From NCBI RefSeq assembly GCF_001625305.1, contig NW_017803932.1, forward strand, positions 889,718 through 953,717: a DNA stretch of 64,000 nucleotides, given 5' to 3'. The notes under the pieces are model-generated. The model was not told the origin of the DNA. It saw only the letters and a program-made list of their open reading frames with translations, and searched no databases. The translations under genes were made by a program, and so were the position numbers. Of this stretch, positions 10,233-22,200 are shown piece by piece (positions within the stretch are counted from its first letter, which is position 1; every line of letters begins with the position of its first letter). The stretch comes from Branchiostoma belcheri. Taxonomy: Eukaryota > Chordata > Leptocardii > Amphioxiformes > Branchiostomatidae.

Positions 10233-13200
10233 ATGGCGGGGCCGTGGCCCTTCCTACCGCCTGGCCAGGCCGACCGACACCAGCAGTCATGTAAGTTCTT
10301 GTTCCTCTTTCCTTTCTTCTTTCAGATAATAGGCTTAACAGCTAACTAGACATAATTTAAAGATATGAGAGAGGGCATATGCATATTCAAAACTTCATAA
10401 GTCCCAAACAAGGTTCAAGAATATTACCGTACGGTTGACGTACAGTTTGTTTTACTTCCGGGTTTATATATCTCACTGCGCGCAAGGTGGTGCGAGCTCT
10501 AAAACTTCATGGTGAAGGTGCGAGCTCTAAACTTATGGTACCATGGCAGATTGTAGACTATATGCTTGAGCCACAGTGGGTTCGGGCACTGCTGTAAAAA
10601 CAGTAAAACCCTTAAGGCCCAAATGTACGCAATATGATGGCGTTGAAGGTATGTGGTATGTCGCAACACACTTAGCTTGATCAACAAACGTAGAATATGT
10701 TTACTCAACACGTTAAAAATGTACACGTATCTTAGGGCGTATTCAGCAGGAGCAAGTCATGAGTCAACTGGGCACGGCCTAGCTGGCAACGGTGACTGAT
10801 AGTGTCTTCTGTCTTGCCTCCTCGGGATCTGCTTGGAGATAACGTTAATAATTCCCTAGCTTGGTATACCAGTACGGTTAACCTTCGAAACAAGATTTTT
10901 GTAGGGCGCCACTGGGGCCCCTCAGTAAAGTTGATAGACATGTCCGCCCGTGTCACACATTGATTTAGCAGTGACTACTGAGAACCGCTGGTATAACGAC
11001 AGAGCTCTGAATAGCAGTGCATTTCAACGTTAATGCCATGAGTCTCCTTTTTTTTGCGATTGTACTTCTATGAATTATCAAGTTGCTGTTTCAAAACATA
11101 ACGCTGTCAACACTTAGACATGTTGGGGGATATCCGGACGTGAACAGTCAATCTTCATTGATCGATCGAAGTTCAAATATAAGTAACTGTTATACATGTA
11201 GCTCACAAAAACACGTGACTTGTTTCAGTCAGGAACAAATTTAAACAGCGGCCTGTATGATGCTGAATCACATGAACTATCAAAGGTGAGATAAGTCATA
11301 AAGAAAACAAGTAACCTCACAATGTCAACAAGCGGACGGTCCACCGCCAACGGTGCAATATGGGTCCACGAAAAAAAAATGATGTGCTCAAAACACAACA
11401 CTACTTTCAACCCCAGAAACATACTGCGAAACTGATTGAATTAGTCTAGTTTTAATTAAGTAAGACGGAAAGTCGCTATCGATCTTACACACCCATTTTG
11501 CTGACAGCCTTCTTTTTCAACTGTACTGTTTCTTCAAAATCCTTCTCAGTGGCTATATATAGGAAATACAGTCTTTTTGTTTTACGAAGTACCAAGGGGG
11601 TCTCATTTTAAACCTCCTTGGAAGTACTATACTCAACAGGTGTGTCACTTTTTACTTTCCGTCACAAAGCCTTTCATTAGCCATCTGATCTGAGTAGCCC
11701 AGTTTCGGTGTTCTCTGGTTTGCTGAACACACAATTAGGTTTCGTGTTTACATGTAGAAGCAAAGACCTTTGGTAGAGGTTTCGATCGCATCGACATCTT
11801 TCACTTTCCAGCATTAATACATCCTGATATACAAAGATTCCAAAACTCACTGTACAGTCCTTGTTGCAGTATTGGCCCACCCTGTATGCAGTGTTTTACG
11901 TACACACCACATAGACCTCATATCTCTCGATCGTCAGGCCGCAATAGCCAAATTATTTCAAAGAATTACTGCACCCATTTGTGAAAAACCCTTTAAATGT
12001 GCAGATATATAGGATATAAGATAGGAAGATAGGAAGCTTGGCCACCTTTATACCCCTCAAAATAATTCCAAAGCTGCTGTGGCCTTGTTTTTGAATTTAC
12101 CATTTGCATGTTAAATTTGTGCAGTCTTTCTAGCAGCGATCATACTAGAAGGTTAGTTCAGATAGGGTATATCATGCACCGTGTGTATACGTTACAGTGT
12201 ACAGGACCTTGTTGTCTTCGTCAGAAGGACTATGAAATTGTCTCGCCGCATTGTGGGGACTGCGGATTTAGCGATATAACTCTGGCAGGCATGATTCGAC
12301 GTCCATGATTTTTGGCAGGCAGATTACCGTTGTTGAGGCCAAAGTCAAGTGCAAGTTTCGGCTTCGTGGGGGGTCCGTGCGTCACGTTAGTGCACCTTTT
12401 GTGTTTGTGACTTGTTAGCAAAATAACTCGAGTATATGTACATTGATGTTTATAATTTTTTGTAGGCAACTTACTATTGTTGAGACCAAGGTTAAGTTCG
12501 TTAATGGGCTTCGTGGGGGGTTCCGTTGTCACTGTAGCGGACCTTTTGTGTTTAGAAATCCCCCACCAACATCTGCTTGGAGACAGCCGACAGCTGGATA
12601 TAGCCGGGGAACCCCATAATGGGATGAGATCAAATGACGTTACATTGAGGGATTGTACTATAATAACTTCAGCAGGGGGAGGATAGGTTGGACATGTGTC
12701 AGGTTATTTTCTACGGCCACACCAAGTAATTGCTATGGATGACGTCCACTGGAGACCTTAAATTTAAGGCAAAAGCGCAATAAAAACACGAAGGGCCGAA
12801 AAACGAGATGCCTAGATTTGGAATATACTAACTGTAGAAATACAAATGTTAGGACACAAATTGAATAAAAGAACGCAGTGTAACAAGAAACAAGTCTTCT
12901 ATTTGTCATAAAGATAAATTAACAAAACAGCAGTACGTAGTCACCCTGTTCTGATTCTTTCCTTTATAACATCTTCTCTTATTATATTTTACGACACTGT
13001 CGTGACACTTTCAACACAGTAAGAATTTCTTGAAAGTTTTTTTTTCCAGTAACAGTCCAAAATCAAATAACGTAGGGGGGGGGGGCGGCTAACACGGGTG
13101 ACGACGCATCTGTACATTAAATCTGCGGCAAACCGTTTCAGGGTGTTCTGTACCATAAAGAGTACAGAGATTCTTTTGTACTTTAGACCAAATTGATTAT

Positions 13201-16200
13201 TAAAAAGAGTAAAGAATACGCATGTTCATTTCTCTAGAACGATGTACCTCTGACGAAGACATGAGATCTCCGACCTCTAGTTTACGAAAGACCAAAGGTA
13301 CAACTTCAACAAGGCTTCATCGGGTCAGTTTTCACCGTTCCAAACCCATTTTCACCCTTCAAAACCCAATTTTCACCCTTCAAAACTCAAATTTTCATCG
13401 TTCAAAACTTAATTTTTCATCCTTCAAAACTTACATTTCACCGTTCAAAACCCAATTTTCACCCTTCAAAACTTAATTTTTCATTGTTCAAAATTTAATT
13501 TTTCACCCTTCAAAAGTCAATTTTTCACCCTTCAAAACCCAATTTTCATCGTTCAAAACTTTTTTTCACCCTTCAAAACTCAAATTTTCACCCTTCAAAA
13601 CTTTTTTTCACCCTTCAAAACTCAATTTTCATCGTTCATCGACTCGTCCCCAGGATACTATGGTTGGCTCTTCCCAGTATGCTTTGCGCGGAGCGCGGTC
13701 TCTTTCCCAGGGCAGTCAGATACAAACACGAATACGCTGTTATTCGCTGCAGTCCCGCCGTGCCCAGAACGTAATTTTATATTATACCGGACGCTGTGAA
13801 GGAAACATTTCCAACCCGGTTCCAACCGCACCAAGGCACGATTTTCAACCGGCTGTTTTTGTAAGTTAGAATGGGGAGGGGGGCCGGGGGCGTTTCTAAG
13901 TACTTAGACTACGTTTCTAAGTACTTAGACTAAGTTAGAGTAGTTTTTTCGTGTTTATAAATTATGTTGTGGACAGAGTCCGACGGACTGTTGTTGGTTT
14001 GTTGTAACCCCAAAGCTTACTGCTCCATTGGTTTTGGAACTACTTGTATTTGTTTTGAGTGGCGGACAGACGTATATTTTCCGACATAAATTCCCAACTA
14101 TTTTCCACCGACACAGTTTCTCCGTTACATAACTGTTTGGCCCTGGGGAACTTTCGGTGGAGAGGCAGCCCCATTCACAGTTTGACCACAACAATTCAGA
14201 CGAAAAAACCTAACCGTTACTAAACTTAGAGTAAAAGTAGAAACACTCCCCTCCACATTCTAATTATGCGCAAGGCAAAACATGTCATATCATATTCATA
14301 ACAATGCAACAGACAGCATATAGGATGATACATTTGGGGAAGGTAGGATACCGGTAGTTCACAACAATTTGAGAAGTGAGAAAGAGCAGGGTGGAAATGA
14401 ATAAGAAAAGCCAAGGAAAGGTGAGACAATCTGTAGCACATTAATGAATGAATTACAATGAGCTCTATGCATAAGCAANNNNNNNNNNNNNNNNNNNNTT
14501 GTGGTCAAACTGTGAATGGGGCTGCCTCTCCACCGAAAGTTCCCCAGGGCCAAACAGTTATGTAACGGAGAAACTGTGTCGGTGGAAAATAGTTGGGAAT
14601 TTATGTCGGAAAATATACGTCTGTCCGCCACTCAAAACAAATACAAGTAGTTCCAAAACCAATGGAGCAGTACGTTTTGGGGTTACAACAAACCAACAAC
14701 AGTCCGTCGGACTCTGTCCACAACATAATTTATAAACACGAAAAAACTACTCTAACTTAGTCTAAGTACTTAGAAACGTAGTCTAAGTACTTAGAAACGC
14801 CCCCGGCCCCCCTCCCCATTCTAACTTACAAAAACAGCCGGTTGAAAATCGTGCCTTGGTGCGGTTGGAACCGGGTTGGAAATGTTTTCCTTCCACAGCG
14901 TCCGGTATAATATAAAATTACGTTCTGGGCACGGCGGGACTGCAGCGAATAACAGCGTATTCGTGTTTGTATCTGACTGCCCTGGGAAAGAGACCGCGCT
15001 CCGCGCAAAGCATACTGGGAAGAGCCAACCATAGTATCCTGGGGACGAGTCGATGAACGATGAAAATTTGAGTTTTGAAGGGTGAAAAAAAGTTTTGAAC
15101 GATGAAAATTTGAGTTTTGAAGGGTGAAAAATTAAGTTTTGAACGATGAAAATTTGAGTTTTGAAGGGTGAAAATTGGGTTTTGAAGGGTGAAAATTTGA
15201 GTTTTGAAGGGTGAAAAATGAAGTTTTGAACGATGAAAAATTGAGTTTTGAAGGGTGAAAATTGGGTTTTGAAGGGTGAAAATTTGAGTTTTGAAGGGTG
15301 AAAATTGGTTTTGAAGGGTGAAAATGGGTTTTGAACGGTGAAAACTGACCCGATGAAGCCTTGTTGAAGTTGTACCTTTGGTCTTTCGTACTAGTTGTAT
15401 CTTGTAAATGTCGATATGCATGCGGTTTTGACAAGAAGTTTTGTTTCACGTCCATAAGTTCCGCCAACTCACTTTAGAATGGGTTTCAACACATGTTTAG
15501 CCATATCAAGTAAATCTTATGGTACAATTTATCTTTATTGCCCCTTTTGTTGTTTTCTGCTGTGCATTTGTTTGTTTCTTTGGGGCCTTTTTGTTCCCTC
15601 TCTGATGTGGAGTCTACGGAGATGCCACCTACAGAATTTATTTGCTGTGGCCCGTACTAGTGGCCGACTCCATATGGAGATGCCACCAGGCCTTATCAAA
15701 CGGGGCCCAAAAGTATTAATCATATATATTGCCCATGTAATAAACTCTATCATCCTGAGAAAAAAAATTAGCTCACAGTGTTACAAATTACTGATGTTTT
15801 AGTTATTCGACTAAGGCCATAGACGACTAGTTAGGGTTTGAAAAATAAAGTTTGCGCATTTGGTATGGTCCAAATTATTCTCACTAGCTGAATGCCAAAA
15901 GTTGGCGCGCGCGGGACCGTGCAAAACAATGTTGCTTCTTGTAGTACAAAGGTGAAAGCTCCTTGGTAGCACTCACATAGCTTCGACATGGATTGGTTAT
16001 ATGAATCCGAGTGGCCAGAGTCATCAGACGATGATTGGGAATCTCCGGATATGTTGTTTCCTGAATTCTTGGGAAATTTTGGCCACACGGCCGGGATATC
16101 ACGGGCTACAGCCTCCGGTAGGTTTTGAACAAATGGTTTTGGATTATGTCGTATAAATTTGCACTTCACGTAACTTTGTGTATCTATATTTGCATGAGTT

Positions 16201-19200
16201 TGTTTGATTAACCCGATTCTCTGAACCGTTGAGTTGTCATGAGTCTCCTCGGAGGCGGATGGGACGTCCATCAACCTATGTAAATTATAATTTGCTACCA
16301 CATAAATTTCCCCTCCCCCAAAGCGGTTTTCTCTCTTGCCGGCTGATCCACACTTATTTGGCCTTATTTCCATGGAAATGCTAAACGTTTTATCGACGAT
16401 TCCTATGCTGGTCAACCCCCCATCCACACACACACCATTGTTACTACAACGTGGCAAAATTATGACATCTTTGATTGATTGCATGAACTTCCCATCATAA
16501 TTAAAAGCCTACGTACATTTTCCTTCTGACATACGATGCACAAGACTTGGTAAGTTACAACAATCAGTTCAAAGATCATGTAATAGTGTGGTATTGTGCG
16601 GGCACTCATAAATTATCAACTTTTGACAATTTCTCCCTCCTGGTATGCACAATGAGACAACAGATGGGAGCACTGACCCCAAGAACTTTCACCTTTGACC
16701 TTAAACTTTCATGTCCTGATTCCAAGTGTGTCCTGATTCTCTTGATTTACCAGACTTACCCTGGTCACCATCCGATTTGTAACGGTGTTCTTTGCACTCA
16801 CTGGCCTGAAAAATTGCAAGGAGCCCCATTACAAATCGGATGGCTGCTAGACTAAACTATCATGCATCTTTGTGGCAACACTTTGCATTCGATTGCCACA
16901 GTGCTACAGATGTGATAAATAAATCATAAATCCTACATGGCTGTTAGAAACATATGGCTACACCACATAGATTTCATAATGAAGAGAAATTTTTTGTATA
17001 AAACTTTTTTCATTCACATGCTCGTATCAGTTTTGGGGTTCCCAGAGGATGTCACCCAAATAATCAAATCATTATGGCCTAACATAACTTAGACTTGCAT
17101 AGGTAATGATGCCTAGGAAAAATGTTGTATTTCCTGTTTCAGTCTTGAAAAAATTAGGGTTGTAGGTAGGAATTTAAAAAAAAAAACATTTTCTTGGAAT
17201 CATCGGTGATCCAACTTACACAACACAAAGTAAAACTCCTGCTAAGTAAAAATTTATGTCCTTTTTTCGGGTCCACCCAAAGAAAAGGCTAGGGTAAGCA
17301 GTTTTTTCGAGGGTCAGTCGGGAAACAGGAGACACAACATTTTTTTTTAGATTTGAGGGTTTTTTTTTTGTATTGTGACAGAAAATAGGTATTTTGTGCA
17401 CAATAGACCTAAGTAATTATAGTTGTTAATTAGAAAAGTGGCACATGAATACATGAAATCAATTGTAGCTGCAATGTTGGTAACTTGCATCAAGCTTACC
17501 AGACTGACAGCATTGGGAAGTTTCATTCCAACATACTTATACTAAAATACTGTCTCACAGGGTTGAAGTCGGAGGTGGAGAGGATTGGAGGGCATGCAAT
17601 GTCCATGTTTCGACAGGGAGATTATTTCAATGCAGCTCATCGCTGGTCAGAGGCAATCAGGTATGCAGAGCTGCTCGGGCAGAGGTCAACAATTGCCCAG
17701 CTTCTCTTGAACCGGTCCACTTGTGCCCAAAGAATCGGACGAGAGGATCTGGCCTTGTCTGATGCTGAAGAAGCCATCAGAGCTAATCCTGCATGGTTGA
17801 AGGTAACAGTGCAAAATGTTTATTTATTACACCAAAACTCAACTTGGAAAGGTGAGACAGGTCAGTGGCATATAACATTATACAACTACAAGCATCAGAA
17901 AGGAAACAAGTAACTTCACAATGTCAACAAGAGAACAGTTCACCACTAACGGTGGGAGATGGCTCGACACAGATATATCTGCTCAAAACACAACATTATT
18001 CATTTCCACAGAAACCTACTGCATACCGGATTTGCCATTTACCCCATTTGATCTGTCTATTATCTAGACTGTATGACTACTGTAGTTATATGACTGTTGT
18101 ACAATTCACATCTGCAAATGATGAATCCATGGATGTCACATGTACAATACATGTATTCCACTTTTTCAGAAATAGCTCTGGAATTTCGAAGTACATTCCA
18201 CAGTTGCTTTGATGAGTTGATTGATGCTTTATTATATTTTATGTCTCTCTTATAGGGATACCTCAAGGCAGGTCTTTCCGCTTTCCGGATGAAGTGCTTT
18301 GATCGGGCCCTTGGCTTATTCCGTGACGGGTTTCTTAAGGCAGTAGAGCTCAACAGGCCTTCACAGAAAGAGCCGCTAGATTTTCTCATCCACATGGCTG
18401 AAGCCATTCATTTTCTTCCAGGTACGTAGTTTCAGTAGTAGTTTCGAGACTAGCCTAGACTTTGACTATCCTTTTTGACTCAGCAAACGAAACAATAAAT
18501 ACGGACTTTAAACAGAGCCATTTTACTTTCAATTGTAAATTAGTACTTGTGATCCTGTGATATTCAGGAGCTGAGATTAACATATCAGTGATATTTGCAA
18601 ATCAGTGGCACTGATAAAAGAGGATATTAGTAATATCCAAAAGTCCAAATGTAAGCTCTAGATATATCAGTTAATAAGTCCATTTGTTCCAGTAATATTT
18701 TGTTGACTAAATTTCAGGAGTTCGAGTGGAACACATACTTCAGACCATTCGACCTGCCAAACGCCTTCGTACAATGCTTGTGGAACAGCTAGTAGTGGAA
18801 AAAAAGTGGCATCTGCTACGGGCTGTCTTCTTCGGGTAAGTTAGTTATTCAGTTTTGATATTCTTCCTAACATAACCTCATTACATGGTAGGGAGTGTTT
18901 GAAAGCAAAGTTATTAGTTATTGTTACAATCAAAAGTAAAAGACAATAGTCAAATGCCGTACAGATATTGTCACAGTAAGGCCACACCAATTTAATTTCT
19001 TGGTTAACGGATTCGCCCGCTTCATTTTTTTCTGATTTGCAAATAAAAATAAAAATTCAGAATCAACTGCAAAATGCTCATATTTTGCCCTGAACAGTTG
19101 AAAGCAGTCATTTTCTTCCTAGTTGTTACAGTTATTCCATCTTTTAATGCAGTGGTATCATTACAAGTTCAAAATTCATTGTTTAAATTTTGAACCAGCA

Positions 19201-22200
19201 TGGTATGTTAACTTCATGGCTCCTATCGTACCATTTTGGGCCATAATAGGACGCCTAGGCCTGTTTTTATTTTTTATTTTTTTTCGCCCGCCCGCTCCAT
19301 TATTTTTCTTCAAAAATCCGTTAACCAAGAAATCAAATTGGTGTGGCCTAAGCTTGATTTGTATTATTATACTTATGCCAACTGCAGTTTTCTGCAGCCT
19401 TGTCGCCATTGTTTATTTTCACAAAGGCCTACAGAGATTTTTTGTTAATGTTGAATGCATTGTGTGCTTACAGTGGAGGTGCTGGACACCGGCCAAACAG
19501 TGGAGGCATTGCAACCGGCGGTGACATGTCAAAAATCAACCTCGCACCTATCCTTTGGATCTATTGGGCCCAACCACTTCAGTATATCCGTGACACCGTC
19601 TGTGTTCTCCTCCAGCATGGATCTGGATTGGAAGGCTTCAGCTTGGAGCCAGGAGACACACCCATGCACGCTCTACTCAATGTGGAACTGAAGAAAGGTA
19701 AAGACACGTTGTTCTCTTATGTTTGATCAATCACAACTGCTCTATGATTGTTGTTTTATCTATCATAGTACCTGTGTCTGTAATAAAAGGACTTTATCTC
19801 CATTTTGTCAACACAATGACTATAATGTTTATTTTTGTAGGTGATGACAGTTTACAGATGATGACACTGGTCTGTGAGTCTCTCACATCACGATTCATCA
19901 ACGCTCTTAAAGCTACTGATGCAAAGGGCAATACCCTACTGCATGTTGTTACCATGGCTGATAGAGAGCGCAACACCAGCAAGAGATGTGCCTTGCGGGC
20001 CATAGGGCTTTTGCTTGAGGTTGGGCTAGACCCAGACGTTTGTAACACTGATGGGAAAAAGGCAGCAGATCACGCTCGAAAAGGATCTGATCTCTTTTCC
20101 TGCTTGGAAAATGGACGTGGTGAAGGTACGTAGCTGCTGATAAAAGTAATGCTACTGAGATCTGCAGCAAGGAGGTCTAACCTTCTTGCTGCAATGATGG
20201 CTAAATATGCTACCAAAACTGATGAACACAAACAAAGTAAAATTTTGCATAATGGTTAACAGGCACACAGGATTCACAATGAATATTATAACTTTTCCTC
20301 CTGCAGCTCGAGGTGCTTCCAACAGCTTCTCACACCCGCCACCAGCCCAAACACAGCTGCAGCCTGGACCCAGTCAACCACATGTTCCTTCACAGATGTC
20401 AAAAGCTAAAGTACAAAAGACCAAACTGAAAGCACACATGACTCCCCTTGACAAGGCCAGGAAGCTCATTCAAGAGGGAAAATCCATGGATGCTCTGAAG
20501 ATCTTCGCACGAACGATCAGTGAAGCCAAACTAAAGGAGGATGGTGACATGACTACAGAGCTTCTCCAATGTCTGGAAGGCATAGCACATGCAATGGAGA
20601 ACATCAAAGGTGGTAAGTACATTAAGCAATGATAATCGGTCTTGCAGTCTCAGCATGAATCCTTTAATTGCATCACAGTATTTTTTATGCATGTATTACT
20701 GTAATCAATCATAAAGTTAAATAGCTCTTCATATTTCTTGTTAAATAGTCCCCAGACAAGTTGTTGTTTTGGCACCCCTGTCCATGTGGCGTGGCACTGT
20801 GGCAAAGCTGTCATCCCAGAAGAAGTGGCGTACCCTTGGGATGCTCCTAACTGGAGGAGGGAACTACCACAATGCTGGTGATGGAGGCCTAGCCACCGGC
20901 TGCGACACAACATGTGTTCCCTTGATGCAAGTCTTCAGGTTCTTTGAAGGGAAGGAAGGGAAACAAAGTGGTCTGAAGATGCACAGTGTGATCAGGGAAC
21001 TGTTGAAAGGCGGTGCCTCCCCAGACGGTGACGACAGTGACACCCACCCCATCAGCTACTGTCTGCAGAGTAAGGACTTTGCGACAGTTCAAATGCTTCT
21101 CGAACACGGAGCAGACCTTTCCAAGTTGACACTGCGGGAAGGAGATACTTCACTACATGCAGCGGTGCAGATTGCAAAAGAAGGTTAGTCTCTGATTTCT
21201 GGAATTCATTTCTTAGTTCCCACTGCTTTTGGTTGTGTTGGAAAGAACTCTAAACAAATTTACCCTAGAAAATAGTCAACATTTTTCATGTCAGTTACTT
21301 GAAGTGTGAAATTTCATGTGTAGTCTGGTGTATCTAAAACAGATATCAGTCTCTTTCACCCTCAAGATTTAAATTTGGACATGTATCTGTATCTGTATAG
21401 CCAGTATAACAGCCCTTCAGTGTAACACACCAGACATGGATTAGTAGACTAGCACTTGAACTAAAAGATGTTTGGCTCATCCCATACATTCCTTGTACTC
21501 AGGAAACAGTGGGATTCTGAATCTCCTTGACAACAAAGGAGAAGTGGACCATCGCACCAGGGACTCCAATGGAAACAGCTTACTTCATGTTGCGGTCAAA
21601 GGAAAGTAAGTGATACTTACCATCTTTGAAGGGTATATAACACCTTTTGCACCTTTGATCTCTCTACTCTGATTAGAATTGGAAGTACCTGTAATATCGG
21701 TTGGTTGGTTGGTTGGTTGCTTGCTTGCTTGCTTGGGTTGTTGGTTGGTTGGTTGGTGTGTTGTTTGGTTGGTTGGCTGATTAGGTTGTATGTTTTGTTG
21801 GTTTGTTTGTTAGTTGGCTGGTTGTTGGTTATGATGCCTTTCTCACTTGCTTGCTCATTTTATTCTTTGCTTATGTAAGTCGTTTCAGCTCTTCTTAAGC
21901 TGTCATATCCCTATTCCTCAGATATTCAATGGACGGTGCAAAGCTCTTAGAACGACTTCTTAAGATGGGTGTTGACCCGTCAGTAAAGAATAATGAAGGA
22001 ATGACGCCACTTGACTACCTGAAGGAGGGAGATCGAAGGCGACAGCTTTTGGAACCCCATATGAAGAAACAGGATTCATCAACAAAGAGTCAGGACAACA
22101 ATGCTAAAGATGCTAATTCAAAAGGTTCCAAAATAATGGATGAACGAGTAACAAGCGAACATGCTGGCAAGACTGCAGATAGCTGGGAGGATGCAGCATC

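Larger units (their letters stand above)
13283..15390. mobile_element. Foldback-type transposon with minisatellite in its long inverted arms
   Basis: The two ends are inverted copies of each other, beginning TACGAAAGACCAAAGGTACA at 13283 and ending with its complement at 15390. A 6-bp direct repeat CTAGTT flanks the element (13277-13282 and 15391-15396), showing that both arms belong to one insertion. From outside in, each arm has about 60 bp of unique end, a minisatellite (unit about 20-22 bp, core TTTTCACCCTTCAAAAC alternating with TTTTCATCGTTCAAAAC), then about 580 bp of conserved inner arm (left 13640-14210, right 14499-15050 inverted). A central single-copy segment (14211-14478) borders a 20-N gap. 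Long inverted repeats with tandem-repeat outer domains match foldback elements such as Drosophila FB and sea urchin TU. No transposase is seen. It sits in intron 1 of the TRANK1-like gene. Confidence 0.88.
10291..17560 (+). other. TRANK1-like intron 1 (7.3 kb)
   Basis: If the first exon is correct, this intron contains the tandem duplication at 12307-12558, the foldback transposon at 13283-15390, a minus-strand open frame at 15831-16484 and the hairpin at 16768-16843. Between 10291 and 12300, and between 16850 and 17560, nothing beyond AT-rich sequence and short homopolymer runs (for example G11 near 13073) was recognised. Confidence 0.5.

Noticed and set aside
12230-12532. 100-codon minus-strand frame with internal repeats
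   Set aside because: The repetition comes from the 147-bp tandem duplication; there is no independent evidence of coding.
13222-13476. Repetitive open frames through the minisatellites (also at 14918-15467 and 62477-62788)
   Set aside because: They arise from the 20-22 bp unit and the frame changes between copies. They are not proteins.
13340-13640. CRISPR-like array
   Set aside because: The units are contiguous, with no unique spacers, and lie in a eukaryotic transposon arm. It is a minisatellite.
20769-21188. TTG-initiated frame as a separate gene
   Set aside because: It is an internal TRANK1-like exon (20749-21183) with splice signals on both sides.
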